Counted from the stretch's first letter, positions 35,393 to 48,102 are shown. The stretch is 64,000 nt of DNA from Atherix ibis (GCA_958298945.1 OY282610.1:22220233-22284232), one strand, 5' to 3'. Notes: generated by a model from the sequence alone, not told the origin. Numbers and translations are program-made.

Positions 35393-37459
35393 TATTATTA
35401 TATATAAAAGATGTTGAAAAGATAATTTTTTTTTTAATAGAAAAACATAATAAAAAGTATTCATAAAACTATTGAAAGTGTTAGATAAGAAGAACTATTT
35501 AATTATTGTATTCGTGATAATTAAGAAAATTAATTGCATTAAGCTAAATACATGCTTAAAATTATCCTTTTAAGAATTTATCGTATATTAAGTTATGAGT
35601 ATCCAAACAAGGACATTCATTTATATATTGTACTGCTCTGTATATTTGTACACTATACAATCTTAAGCGATACTGTTTGTGGGAATAGCAGGACTAGAAT
35701 GAATTGTGTTACATTTAATGAATTTTCATCTTCTTTCAGACATTACAGCTTTTAACTCTCTGTCTTATCGTCATAAATTTTGGAAAATTTCTTCTTAATT
35801 CCTTTGGTTTTCGGGCGATATTCAACAATGATGCTCTGACAGTGTGCGGCTTCGGGCAAATGCTGGCGTTCGGTTTCCCATGAAAATAGATGTGGTACGG
35901 TATACGTGTACGTGTATATAAGTGAATACTACACATATATATCAAGAAAGCTTCTCATAGCATGGATTCACTTTTCGAACGAACTTTTACTTTTACTTTT
36001 TCCAATGAGCATAGCAGCGATGGTGAAGGATTAATTACAATAATATGGAACGACGAGCTGTATTATCCTTTTAACCAACCAAATTCACTACCAAAACCCA
36101 TCAAATATCCTAGTCAAACATTGGAGCAATGAGAACATTCCATAAAAGCGCATACCAATACCGAAATGGTGTAAAAGATGTGCGTAGTAAAAACTTTAAT
36201 AGAAAATTGAATTAAATTTCACTTATTCGTATATATTCCTATATTAGTTAAATAGCTTTTCCATGTTATTTATTTAACCAACTCCTATCTACCTTCTCCG
36301 CTAACCCCCCTCCCCCCCCCCCCCCCAAATTCCCATCATTCGTATTTCATGACTATTTTTCCTTTCATTAATATATGTTGAATTTGCTACAATTATCCAT
36401 CATCCTTTTTAATATTTTTCTGCGATTCCTTCGACTCCTTTGAATCTTTATCTTTTTGTCTTTATTATAATTTAGCCATTTTTCTTTTGTTTTTCTTGTC
36501 TATCATTACTTGCTGAAAAACTCCTAATGTACATTATTTCCACAGCTCGCTGACATATTTGATAATACGCGTTGGATAATCTTCAAATAAAACCATTATA
36601 TTTAAATGCCAGTATGTATATATAATAGAAATGTTCACTCATATTTATACAAAGTCTATATAAATTTTTATCTTGAGACAATGCCACAATGAATATCCTT
36701 AGAGCAGTTTTCTTTAAACGTTTTTGTCTACTACAATATATTCCTTCCGCTTTCATCACTACCAGATTTTTAGCAAATAAACTTAAACATTTATAAATAC
36801 ATATGTGTTCGAGAGAGAACTAAGGAGGAGGACGATGAGGATGTTGAAATTAACTAATACTTTAGAAATATTGTACAAAATATTAAGATCGTTTATACTC
36901 TGCAATATTAGTTTTTTTTTTTTTTTGTAATAAATAATATGAATAGAAAATTTATAGCATGTTCTTAGCTGATTTACATTAAATAAAAATAGCAATTTTA
37001 ATATTTTACATGCAAACGATAAAATAATTTGAAAATATTACCATTCTTTATAAGGTAATACATAGAGAAGGAGTGGTAATTATATAGCAAATATACTTAT
37101 TAGGTTGTAAAAGTAAATTTATCACTTTTGTAAATTGTTTTGTTTTTCCTATTTATTATTTTTTTTTTTTTTGAGAGACGAAATATTAGTTAAAAGTAGT
37201 TTTTTTAATAATTTTTTTAAAAAAACTACCAAATAACCAAAGGAAGGGAATTTTTCTATGGTATCATTAAAGAACCTCCTCTCGCTAATTTGATTATTCT
37301 GATATATTTTTATATTGTATTATTAATCGAGAAATAAAAATTGAAAATTTTGACAAGTATAAGGGATAATTAAATAACTTTATTAAGAAATAAAGGACTA
37401 AATCTTCTCGAGCTGATATGACTCCCGTCTCTATTTACATTTTAAGGATATTTGTAAAA
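35393..37459. other. AT-rich spacer, no gene supported
   Basis: A GC-richer patch at 35770-35900 gives a 69-codon minus frame (35736-35945) that I do not recognise. The remainder is AT-rich with a poly-C tract. Confidence 0.6.
36304..36326. repeat. Poly-C tract
   Basis: About 15 consecutive C preceded by CCCCCCT, in AT-rich surroundings. Confidence 0.9.
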
Positions 37460-37461
37460 TA

Positions 37462-38287
37462 CGACGTCTGTTCCAAAAGTATCGCGAATTTTGTATTTTC
37501 GCAATTTTTTTTTATGGTGTTATGTTGGTACTCATATCTCTCACTTATGTCGATAAGTTCGGCCATTTTGAATGTTCAGTTAATTTTTAACAGCTGCTTT
37601 GCTTGCACGTGTTTTGGTTCGTCTTCGGTTTTTGCCCATTCCAAAAAATTGATAAAATAATCTATTTCGGGAGAGGGGCAGGTCTGGGGAATACGGTGAC
37701 TGCGGCATTATTAGTGTGTTGTTGTTGACCAAAAATTCGTGCACAAGCAACGATTCGTGAGCAGGGGCGTTATCATGGTGCAAAAGCCAATTTTTGTTCT
37801 GCCAAAAATCCGGGCGTTTCTGGCACATTGCTTCGAGCATAACGTGCAGGTAATATTCCTTATTGACCGTTCTACCATGTGGCAAGAACTTATGATGAAC
37901 TACGCCCCTGCAAGCGAAGAAACCCGTATGCAAAACCTTTACATTTGACCAAACTTGGCGGGCTTTTTTCGGTCTTGACTCGTGAGGCAGCTTCCATTGG
38001 GATGATTGAGCTTTGGTTTCCATGTCATAACTATAAACCCATGATTCGTCACAAGTTATGACCCTCTGGAGCAAATTTGGGTCATCGCGGACAGAGTCCA
38101 ACAGCTCTTTAGCAATGTTAATGCGATGCTGTTTTTGTGTCAAAAATTAACTGAGCATTCAAAATGGCCGAACTTTTCGATTTAAGTGAGAGACATGAGT
38201 ACCAACATAACGCCACAAAAAATCGAAAATCGAATATATGTAAACGGCGAAAATTTAAAATTCGTAATACTTTTTGAACAGACCTCG
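37462..38287 (-). mobile_element. mariner family B copy 2, long inverted repeats, internally deleted (826 bp)
   Basis: TA at 37460-37461 and 38288-38289. The 3' arm (37462 to about 37655) contains the complete inverted leader including GCTTTGCTTGCACGTG. The 5' arm (38140-38287) keeps only the outer two thirds, because a deletion joins the leader directly to the middle of the gene and removes the DNA-binding half. Confidence 0.92.
37580..38143 (-). pseudogene. mariner transposase, catalytic half only (family B)
   Basis: The frame starts within QKQHRINIAKELLDSVRDDPNLLQRVIT and reads CDESWVYSYD (first D), then QVWSNVKVLHTGFFACRGVVHHKF, then LLHHDNAPAHES (second D) and SPYSPDLP, where a 19-base deletion removes the third D motif CDFF seen in copy 5. 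It runs on into the inverted leader as NRLFYQFFGMGKNRRR. The loss of the N-terminal DNA-binding region and the third catalytic residue makes it non-functional. Copy 2 supplies the QVWSNVKV segment that copy 1 lacks. Confidence 0.88.
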
Positions 38288-38289
38288 TA

Positions 38290-39945
38290 TTTTGAATTAA
38301 AAGAAATTTGATACGATAGGTAGTGGAATGTTTGGTTGAAGTTGAAAAGTAATTTACATAAGTCCAAATTGGTTTCAGTTTAGCTTGTTGTAAATAAATT
38401 TTTTGTCGTAAACGTAAAATGTAATAGTCAGTTAAGTTCTGTTTTTTTTTTAAATCTTCTCTAAGGATTTCATATTAGTTGGCTACTTATATAAAGTCCT
38501 AAAAATATCATATTTTATTTTACGGGGATAATTATGTTATTTAGAAATAAACCAGAAGAAGATTTATTTTTGCGAGCGCTTAATAGAAGATTTGAAAGGA
38601 TCTTTGTGATATGCAAGAATAGTAGTATTATCAACGTATATTACTATAAGTATATTCTTGTTAAAAAGGATGTTTGTATGCAGTTTACTCTCCTTCCTAG
38701 TATTTGGTATAGAAGTGTGTACTTGAAGCTTATAGTCGATTAATATATCCTAAAAATCCTGCCCTGAGGAACGATACCACGGAGTATTCACTATTTTTTA
38801 ACAGTTCCAACATATTTCTCTTAAATCCTAAACAATCAGATGCACATAAAATAGGTAGAAATATCATTTCTAAGTCCAAACTGATTAAAAGAGATCACAT
38901 TTCCCGAGTCTAGGATGGAATCAAACCGTTTTAAAATTATTTTGTCCACCATTTTAATAAGAATTGTAGGTAAACTTATAGTTTTGTAGAAGGAAGTAAA
39001 TTTATTGGATTTAGAAATATTTTTTTTAATAGGGAATTTTTAAAGTAACTTAAAATCAGATATTTTAATTATATATGATAAGGAAAGTAATTATGTGTGA
39101 TAAGCACAAGAACTTTTTTAGATAATTGTTTCGAAATTCACGAATCTATTTAAACGTTAAAAAATATTTTTTACATCTCAAAAGCTGAAATAGAAAAATT
39201 TCAGCTCATAAAAATAAATTACAGATATTTCGGAAAGTCTGCAGTTTCTGCACATATAATAGAAATTATAGAGTTTTGGAAGTTATTATTTAGTAATTTT
39301 TCTACTGTAAGAAAATACCTTCATTTAGAAATACTTTTTTAAATAAAAATCCAAATAAAACTTTTTAAAAATAATTACAATTTTACAAGATTTTCTAAGA
39401 ATATTTTTCTACAAAATTATATGTAATTACACTACCGAAAATGTTTCTTTTGCTTAGCCAAAGATTTATTATTAAAAAAATATGTTTTGTTAGGTGAAAA
39501 TTTATTTGTTCTTAAAGTTTTTTTTAAGACATAAATAAATGAATAATATCTTTAAATACAAATAAAAAGGAAAAGTAATATTATTTAATAGAAATTGACG
39601 GTTTTTTAATATGGTCAATATAAAAAAAACGACTATTTTATGAATTCAACAGCAAATTTTTAGCAGTTTTCAAACCGTTGCTACATATAAACTGGCAATA
39701 CACATACTGGTTTCGAACTTTGCCTATTTTTTATATTATAATTCAAACTGTCCGGTTTCACCTGTATTTTTACAATGGAAAATCTAAGAACAGGTAACTG
39801 ATTAAAGTCTACCATTTAATAAGTATCGACATCCATAAAAATACATGTAAATTTGAACAGGTAATAATCCTATAAATTTCTTGTTTTAATTTAAGTTTTT
39901 TCCTACAACCAGTCCGGTATATTTTGTACTCTAAATATCCTAAAA
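38290..39945. other. AT-rich spacer, no gene seen
   Basis: No frame of coding character in either strand. Confidence 0.65.
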
Positions 39946-39947
39946 TA

Positions 39948-41110
39948 CCAGGTGTATAAGCTTAGATCCGCTGTTTGGTTATAGATGGCGTGAGTGAGCT
40001 ACCATGGGCACACCATACTTTTTTTATGAGTTTGACATCCGTCAACATTAATCAGTGCACATTGTCAGCAATTTCGTACAACAACATACATTTGTCCTTT
40101 GGTAATCATGTCTAGTTTTGTGCCAGAAAAATAGCATATGAGGGAAGCTCTGCAATTTCTGCTTCAATTTGAAGAAATCGGATGCCGAATCGTATCGAAC
40201 GCTTATGAAGGCCTATGGTGACAGTGCTTTATCAGAAACAATATGCCGAGATTGGTTTCGTCGGTTCAAAGACGGCAATTTTGACTTGTGGGTCAAAAAG
40301 CGTGAAAATCGGCCTAGGAAGGTTGACGACCATCAATTGCAGGCTATTTTGGACAAAGACGATACCCAATCACAAAAAATGCTCGAGGAGCATTTGTGTA
40401 TTACTGAAGCAGATATTTCCATGCGTCTGCGTGCCATGGGGAAGATTGAAAAAATCGGAAAATGGGTGACACATAAATTGAGCGAAATCTTGCTTGCCAG
40501 ACAAAAAAGAAAGTCGTTCCTGCATGGGATTGTGACAGGCAATGAAAAGTGGATGTATTTCGAGAATCCTAAATGCAAGAAATCGTGGGTTGATCCCGGC
40601 CAACCATCAACATCTTCCCCAAGACCAAATCGCTTCGGACGGAAGACGATGCTGTGCGTTTGGTGGGATCAGCAGGGTAGAAACCTGATGAAACTGTCAA
40701 TGCCCGCCGCTACCACCAACAACTGATCAAATTGCACCGTGCTCTGCATCAACAGAGACATGACAAGCTGATTTTCCTCCACGATAATGCAACATCGCAC
40801 ACATCAAAAATGGTCCGAAACTACCGCTTATTCACCAGATCTGGCCCCTTCCGACTACCACACCTGTTTTCGTCGATGGGCCACGCGCTCGCTGAGCAGC
40901 ACTTCAATTCTTACGAAGACGCCCGAAAATGGTTTGCCTCGAAAGAGAAAGAATTTTTTTGGCGTGGTATCCACAAATTGCCCGAGAGATGGGAAAAATG
41001 TGTAGCTAGCGAGGGCAATTACTTTGAATAAATTTGTTTTTGCTTTCTATGAAAAAAAAACCATGTGTTTTTTTGACCAAAAAACAGCGTATTTAAGCTT
41101 ATACACCTGG
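39948..41110 (+). mobile_element. mariner family C copy 1 (1163 bp)
   Basis: The ends are perfect over CCAGGTGTATAAGCTTA, with TA at 39946-39947 and 41111-41112. The length is slightly under a full mariner because of internal deletions. Confidence 0.95.
40108..41031 (+). pseudogene. mariner transposase, broken (family C)
   Basis: The ATG at 40108 opens MSSFVPEK and hits TAG at once (40132, E expected by comparison with copy 2). The long frame 40169-40726 covers the DNA-binding half (SETICRDWFRRFKDGNFDL, then the helix-turn-helix region) and reaches IVTGNEKW, where the first catalytic D is N (AAT for GAT). A deletion in the linker before ILLARQKRK shortens it. After a frameshift the frame 40732-41031 holds IFLHDNATSHTSKMV (second D), then a deletion merges it with AYSPDLAPSDYH read in another frame. 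The end is ERWEKCVASEGNYFE. Substitution at the catalytic residue alone would abolish cutting. Confidence 0.9.
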
Positions 41111-41112
41111 TA

Positions 41113-41877
41113 GAATACTCTATTTATGAATTTTTAAAGAATTTTTAAATAATTTTAAATTATCCGAAGGATATATTTTTTTTAAAATTCACACAAGAAT
41201 TATGGATTGATGTTCTATATCGAATCTAAATTTTTAATAGAAACGGGAATGTATTGTAACAATAAAATTAAGGACAAATATTTCCCATAATAGTCCTTAA
41301 TTATACTAAGGAAAAAATTTGTAGCAATATATTTTTAAATGGTATTAAAAGAAAACAAATCAAAATCATTAAAATTGTGAAAACATTGAATAATCGTCTG
41401 TGCTTAAATTTTTTCTAGGAAAATAATGAATAAATTATCAAAATAAAAATGTAAATTTTATCGCATTAGCCATACAATATATTGTATAATGAAGGATGTT
41501 TAATATTATCGATATAATTAGGGATTAATCATGGCTATTGCCAATTTATTACAAATCAAGGGGCAACGTTTTAATACAATCATCATCAAGTTCTATTGAA
41601 AAATTGAAAAAAATTTCAAATGTTTCGTAATAAATTTACATAATTACTGATATTTATAAAGTGTGCGATAGTTGATGGTGGTGGTAGGTTTTCGTGTTGA
41701 TTCCATTCTTTAGAATTTAATCAAATTTTAATGAGCGTAATTCAATTGGGATATTATTTGGTAAAAATATGGCTAGTTAAGAGTATGCTATATAATTTAA
41801 TGGAATATGAAAGGATTCGAGTGCATAAGTCCTGTATGACATTCCATAAAAAATAAAAGTTTAATAATCTATATTAC

Positions 41878-41911
<34 letters not shown>

Positions 41912-42838
41912 ATTATAAAAAAAAAGTCCTTTTGCAATAGGGCAAAGGCAGTTTAATTAATGAAAATATTCTACAAATGATCGAAGGGTGAGGTGGGTGG
42001 TGAAACAGTATAAAATTAAATATAGGAAAATTGCTAGTATCTTTTATACAAATCCATAATATCAATAAAATTAATTCGATTATTTTCCACAATTTGTATG
42101 CGACCAAAAGTCTACCATCCTTTTGTAATCTAGCAGCTAATCGAAATCCTTACTTTACCACACACTCATTACTTATGCTAAAGCAGCACATCATCCAACA
42201 TATGCACTGTTTTCCTTCCTATTTGAACTGTGATTTTATACACTCATTAATATTATAATTGTGAAAATAGTTAACATTTTTCTACCATTCATCTGAGCAT
42301 ATTACAAACTGAATTATTATACAACAATTCATGTGGATTTCGTTTAATGAATATTATCTCCATTCCGGTCGATATTTCTATGAATTATTTATGAATTCAA
42401 TTATCATAATTATGTTCAATTTATTGAATTTACGAAAATGATACATAATTAACAAATTTGCATAAATTGTGACGATAGTCTTTGGTAAAAGGACTTTTAA
42501 CTACAATATAAATATTTTTAATAGTACAAAAATAAATGGCATAATTATGTTATTCAAATTGTTTAAAAATTTACTCCGTTTTGTAATTTTTTTCATTTTA
42601 TTATGATTATTGGCCATTTAACTATCATTTTTATTTTAATAAGTTATTTTCTTATATTATTGTTAAAGTCCGAAAATTGGCCTTAACAATCTTTTTTAGT
42701 TAATGCATAGGCGATGACGAACTCTTTATAAAAGGATATTATATATTTTCTAACACTAGTAAAAGGTTATTATCTATCATCAATTATTTTTGTTAATATA
42801 TTTTTTTTTTCGATAGCAAGAGAATACTCTGCCGCCAA
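41113..42838. other. AT-rich spacer, no gene seen
   Basis: Contains the (TTA)n run; no coding frame supported. Confidence 0.65.
41872..41911. repeat. (TTA)n microsatellite
   Basis: About twelve ATT/TTA units, nearly perfect. Confidence 0.93.
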
Positions 42839-43571
42839 TAACATTTTTATTGTTTAGTTCAATTAATATAGGGTTTTCCAAAAAGAATGATATGATTTCT
42901 AAGTGACGTTTCGGCCATTTTTAATATGTCATGATTTATCCTTTTTCTCTTCATTATATTCAGTAATATTTACAATTTTATCATGGAGAGATATACGTAA
43001 GAATAACGTTTCCAAATTATTCAATTTTATTATAAAAATAATTGTTCTCCAATTGCAACTTTTCGCGCGCTTACTTTCATCTGAGTGGTGCGGTAAATAA
43101 ACAAAACTATCAATTCTGGTGCCGGTAAATAAACAAAACTGTTATAAATTATTCATGAACACCTATTACATTCACCTAAATTGACAGTTTGGTGTGGTTT
43201 TTGGTTTGGTGGAATCATCGGTTCGTACTTCTTTCGAAATGAAGTTGGTAACACCGTTACTGTCAATGGAGAGCGGTATAGATCGATGATAACCAACTTT
43301 TTATGGCCGAAATTGGAAGTAGTTGATTTTGACAATATATGGTTCCAATAAGACGGGGCTACGTGCCGCACAGCACGTGCAACAACCGAATTATTGCGAG
43401 AAAAGTTTGGAGATTCGATTATTTCAAGAAATTGTGACATTGAATGGCCTCCAAGAAGTTGTGATTTAACACCATTAGACTATTTCATGTGGGGTTATTA
43501 GTCTTTAACAATAAACCAGACTCTCTTCAAGCTTTAGAAGTCAATATTGAACGAGCGATTTTAATGACATA

Positions 43572-44451
43572 CGAGGGTCATTCAACAAGTACTTAGCCTA
43601 CAAAAGAAAAACGAAAATTTTGGAAAGGTGGCAATTTATTTTTCCACATAATCTCCTTCAAGCTCGATACACTTGGACCAGCGATGCTGTAACTTTTTTA
43701 ACCCGTCCAAAAAATACATTTTCTCGAGGGAAGCAAAATAGGCCTCCGTGGCGACGATGACCTCATCATTCGACCCAAATCTATTCTCGGCGAGTTATTT
43801 TTTTAGGTTTGGAAACAAAAAGTAGTCACAGGGGGCCAAATCTGGAGAGTACGGTGGATGGGGCAGCAATTCGTAGCGCAATTCGACCAATTTGGCCATG
43901 GCGACGGCGGAGGTGTGAGCCGGCGCGTTGTCGTGGTGGAACAGCACTTTTTTCTTCGCAAAGCGGGGCCGCTTTTTCTTCAATTCGACGTCAAATCGGC
44001 CCAATAAGTCAGCATAGTAGCGCCCCGTGATTGTTTTACCCTTCTCGAGGTAATCGATGTGGATCACACCTTGTGAATCCCAGAAAACGGTGGCCATCAC
44101 CTTTCCGGCCGATCGAACAGTCTTCGCCTTCTTCGGAGCACGTTCGCCGGGTGAAGTCCACTGTTTCGACTGTTCCTTGGTCTCTGGTGTGTACCAGTGA
44201 ATCCATGTTTCGTCGACGGTCACGAAACGACGCAAGAACTCCGCTGGATTGCGCTGAAACAGCGCCAAACTCGTCGCCGATTAGTTTTGTTTTGAAACAG
44301 CGCCAAAGGCTCTCAAAACAAAACTAATAAAGGGAATCAACTGAAACTTTGACAGTAGGCTACTAAAAGAATGTGCTGTACGATGGTAAATTTCTTTTGT
44401 AACAGCAGTTCCATCGGGCGGTGAGGCTAAATACTTGTTGAATGAACCTCG
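43572..44451 (-). mobile_element. mariner family G copy 2, nested and internally deleted (880 bp)
   Basis: The left end is CGAGGGTCATTCAACAAGTA and the right end its close inverse. TA lies at 43570-43571 and 44452-44453. The family D copy 1 sequence at 27747-27760 (GACATACGAGTTGG) shows the empty site with a single TA. Compared with G copy 1 about 415 bases are missing, replaced by short filler at about 44280-44306. Confidence 0.95.
43650..44283 (-). pseudogene. mariner transposase, catalytic half (family G)
   Basis: An open 157-codon frame (43795-44268) holds TVDETW (first D), FHHDNAPAHTS (second D) and LAPCDYFLFPNLKK (third D), with 34 residues between the last two. A TAA at 43795-43797 stands where the W of KKW is usual, after which LAENRFGSNDEVI continues in the same frame towards the end near 43650. 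The whole DNA-binding half is deleted. It cannot mobilise itself but keeps both inverted repeats, so it could have moved with help from a full copy. Confidence 0.9.
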
Positions 44452-44727
44452 TACGACTTAATTTAGTGGAAAAATTGCTCGAAAATTGGGTTCATCGAAT
44501 TCGTTTCTGCAAAAGAAGTCGTGGAAGCCATTTGAATGACGTTTTATTCAGAACTTGATTGTATCGATTGTACTTCACATTAAATAAAAAACATTTCAAT
44601 TTCCTTAACAATTAGTATGTTTGTTTTTTTAAAAAGAAATCATATCACTCCTTTTGGAAAACACTATACAAGAACTTCACATATGAAAATAGTCAACGTT
44701 GATTATATACTCACTAGTACATTTTGT

Positions 44728-44997
44728 AACACCGATAAACATTGCTTCAGTCCAAGGAAGCTTCCCTCTATGCCACAGTCAATATTCGGAATGCGTCCGC
44801 GCAATTAATTTTGTTTTTCAAACAAAATTTGATACAGATTTTTTGATCCATTTTTTAGAATGGGCAAAAATCGAAGACGAGCCAAAAGACGTGCAAGCAA
44901 ACCAGCTGTCAAAAATTAACTGAACATTCAAAATGGCCGAACTTGTCGGAATAAGTGAGAGACATGAGTACCAACATAACTTTTTGAACAGACCTCG
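44728..44997 (-). mobile_element. mariner family B copy 3, 5' fragment
   Basis: The right end has the family B terminus with TA at 44998-44999. Reading minus, it runs through the leader into the N-terminal coding part and breaks off at a segment matching 24545-24566 of copy 1 (GGACCGAAGCATCGTTTATC region), directly beside the family D duplicate. About 70 bases of the leader are missing near 44980. Confidence 0.9.
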
Positions 44998-45200
44998 TAT
45001 ATTACTAAAGCCATCTAGCGAAAAGATAATGGATTTCTTTTTCCCCAAACTATTATTATTAATGATTCGCTTTTAGCAGACTAACAAAAAAATAAGTGAA
45101 AAGTCCTTGATTTATATAGTAATTTTATTTATTTACACTACAATTGCATAAGCTCAGATTAAAATTATTTGCTTATATAAATAGTAGTGTCTTAATTGTA

Positions 45201-46422
45201 CGAGGGCCGTTCAATGAGCCCTTAGAAAATGATGGAAAAAAACTGCTTTTTAAATAAAAAATATTTTATTTTTCAACATAATCTCCTTTTAGCTCTATAC
45301 ACTTTTCCAACCGTTTTTATAAAAATTTTATCCCGTCTAAAAAATAGGATTTCGGAAGTTCTGCAAAATACTCATCCGTTTGAGCAATGACGTCCTCCTC
45401 GTTGGAAGTGAACCGTCGTCCGCCAAGCCATTTCTTCAGTCACTCGGGGCCAAATCTGGTGAATAAGCGGGATGCTGCAACAATTCCATTCTCAATTCCA
45501 CAATTTCGGTCATGGAAACAGCGCAGGTGTGCACACGCGCATTGTCCTGATGCAAGAGGATTTTTTTCTTCTTCAGATGGGGGCATTTCTCTTTGATTTC
45601 CTCGCTCAACCATTGCAATAACGACGCGTAATACGCTCCTGTTATTATTTTTTCTTTTTCCAAGTAGTCGATAAAAATGATGCCCTGCGAATCCCAAAAG
45701 ACCGTGGCCATTACCTTGCCGGCCGATGGCACAGTTTTTGCCTTCTTCGGAGCCCGTTCACCATTGAAAATTCACTGTGATGACTTTCTCTTCGTTTCTG
45801 GAGTGTAGTAGTGTATCCAGGTTTCGTCCACAGTGACATATCGACAAAGGAATTCGGCAGGATTGCGATGAAAGAGTGCCAACATAGCCTCAGAGTCCAC
45901 TTGCGCTTATTCTCCTTTGAGAGCAAACGCGGCACCCATCTTGCCGAAATTTTTTTCACAGAGAATTTTTCATGCAAAATTGAAGCGACTGTACCTTGTG
46001 ATATGCCCGTGGCCTCAACTAATTCGCGCACTTTAATTCGCCGATCGTTCAAAATCAGATCGTGGATTTTGTCGATGATTTCAGGAGTAGACACCTCAAC
46101 TGGGCGTCCTGAACGATGTTCATCTTTTGTTGATGAACGACCACGTTTAAATTCATTCACCCAATTGTAAACCGTCGCAAACACAGGTGCAGATGTGCCA
46201 TGAACTGCATCCAACTCGGCTTTGATTTCTTTTGGGCTTAAGCCTTTCCAATGGAGATGTTTGATGACAGCCCTAAACTCGCTTTTTTCCATTGTTATGC
46301 ACAAATAAATGTCGTTAACTTTAATCGACGATAGAAATTGCCCTACGCTCAAATAAAAAATCTTTACCGACACTACGAGCGCAATTTCTTGGATTTTCTA
46401 AGGACTAATTGAACGACCCTCG
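45201..46422 (-). mobile_element. mariner family A copy 4 (1222 bp)
   Basis: Left end CGAGGGCCGTTCAATGAGCC, right end the inverse of CGAGGGTCGTTCAATTAGTC, TA at 45199-45200 and 46423-46424. The leader near 46350 lacks about 45 bases present in copy 3. Confidence 0.95.
45265..46293 (-). pseudogene. mariner transposase, broken (family A)
   Basis: The start is intact (MEKSEF at 46293, with six A). The N-terminal frame 45711-46373 runs to LLSKENKRKW, where a 7-base deletion at about 45900 shifts the frame. The first catalytic D survives in the other frame (VDETWIHYY, about 45830). The frame 45436-45732 then holds HQDN. A 19-base deletion at 45439 removes the sequence just after APSD (YFLFPN), shifting the frame again. 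Two small deletions therefore break an otherwise well kept gene. Because it keeps all three aspartate codons, the damage is probably recent. Confidence 0.9.
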
Positions 46423-46424
46423 TA

Positions 46425-48102
46425 CAAGTATATTTCTTCAAAAAATATATTTTCCTTAATTATATGTGCCGTTTTTGTAAACTTCCCCTTTGGGGACAAA
46501 TTCACGTTAACTAAATGGTCACATACCATATAATTCAGAAATATACTTCTTTTTCCAATATATAAGTTTATTCAAATAACTTATTAAAAATTTATCAATA
46601 TAAAAGAACAAAAATAATTTTAATCTATACCTGTGTGATTGTAGTATATACCATAGGTACGAACACACTACAATTGACCACAAAATAAAAAGGAAACATT
46701 ATTATGCTATGTCCTTTTATTATTTGTTATTTTATTTAATTGATTATATGTTTTCTGAAATATATTTCACTATAAGGCATTGATATATCTTATTTTATGG
46801 TAATAGTCACCAACGTCAATGCACAGAATAATTGAATAGAAAATTTTATCGTACGAGTTAGTATATTTTTATTTGAAATTTTCTATTAATTCAGTTTTTT
46901 TATTTAAAAGTTCGAAAAAAGAGATATAAATTTTATTTAAGTGTAATTTTTGATATTCAATACTTCATAGAAAAAACTAGTCGAAGATTCCTAATGACAA
47001 TATCTATTGTAGAGTTTCTGCAGTCAATCTAAAACATAATTAAAATATTTCGAAAATAAGTTAAACTAATATCAAATATAATATTTCACCAAGGTGAATA
47101 TTGGAATAGTCTAAATCATATACTATATCATATAATAATTGTTAATACCACGAAAGGCACATTTGTAAATATTAAATTTTTGGATTTAAGAATTTATCAC
47201 ACTTGTCATCACAGAATATAATATTCCCCTTAACATTATTTTTCCATACGTGCAGACATAATATTCGAATAGATACACTTACTTGTAATTTATCCATACT
47301 ACCATAAGGACTTTCATTCAGTTTGTTTAGTAGTAGACTACGTTTACTCTAGAAAAAAAAAGGAATTCAAACAAATATCATCCCTTGTATGTAATATACT
47401 ATAAGTCAATATAAACAATAACGACATCTGAGTACAAATTTAAATAAATTATTTCGAGACATAATTCTCTTGTACATAGTCGAATATATAGACTCTCCGA
47501 TGTGTAGAAATAAATTTTGAAATTTATGAAAGTTTTAAGGATTTATACGCTAACTTGTCTATATAAAATGTTTAAATTTCTGACAGATATTTTATCTCTC
47601 TAGCGTGTTGTTTAATTAAAAATTAATGTTTTAATAAATTCTTGAGATCTATGGTAAACATATATAAGCTAAATAAATAGGATATTTTTCTGAGATGAGA
47701 TTAATTCTCCTAATCGAGTTTTGAGGAATTCAAATATTCAAGTCAGCCAAAGAAAGGAAATTTATTTACTTTTGCCAAGCGTATACATATATACTTTATA
47801 GTATTATTTAAATTTTCTATTTTTATTAATTACTGTTATGGTGAATTATTTTTTTTTAATTTTTGTAAATACATACGAAAATTTGGAGTTTGTAGAGAGA
47901 AAAAAACCTAAGACGAACATGTCCATGGTTTTTTTTCCTTCCTTTTAATAGTAACGAATTTTGTTGAGCATTCTTTATAATAACAAAAAAATATCTGAGA
48001 TTGAGAAATAAATAAATACCTCAAAAATTAATGTTCGATGTTATTTGGATATAACCCATACACCAATCGTGTCGTAAAACTTTTAAAATTACATACTAAC
48101 TA
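46425..48102. other. AT-rich spacer, no gene seen
   Basis: AT-rich sequence with no coding frame supported. Confidence 0.65.

Larger units (their letters stand above)
42871..44665 (+). mobile_element. mariner-like family D copy 2, internally deleted, with nested family G
   Basis: Left end GGGTTTTCCAAAAAGAATGA and the inverse on the right. The coding remnant starts with ATGGAGAG at 42983 but hits a stop after four codons, then jumps from the N-terminal helix region straight to the AVNKQN-like region (about 43070-43140), so most of the DNA-binding domain and the first catalytic D are gone. Later motifs remain (NTVTVNGERYRSMITNFLW, a stop in place of Q in FQ[Q]DGATC near 43349, SCDLTPLDYF). The element is split by family G at 43572-44451. 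Confidence 0.9.
42839..44722 (+). repeat. Segmental duplicate 2 (family D copy 2, nested G, shared flanks)
   Basis: It matches 26412-28014 including the sequence outside the transposon ends, with an 880-bp family G element added inside. The right boundary meets a truncated family B end at about 44728. Confidence 0.8.

Noticed and set aside
35736..35945. A 69-codon minus frame in a slightly GC-richer patch
   Set aside because: I recognise no motif, and it has no start context, splice partner or repeat copy in the window.
45811..46170. A 119-codon plus frame (and the similar one at 32552-32821)
   Set aside because: Both are antisense shadows of family A transposases.
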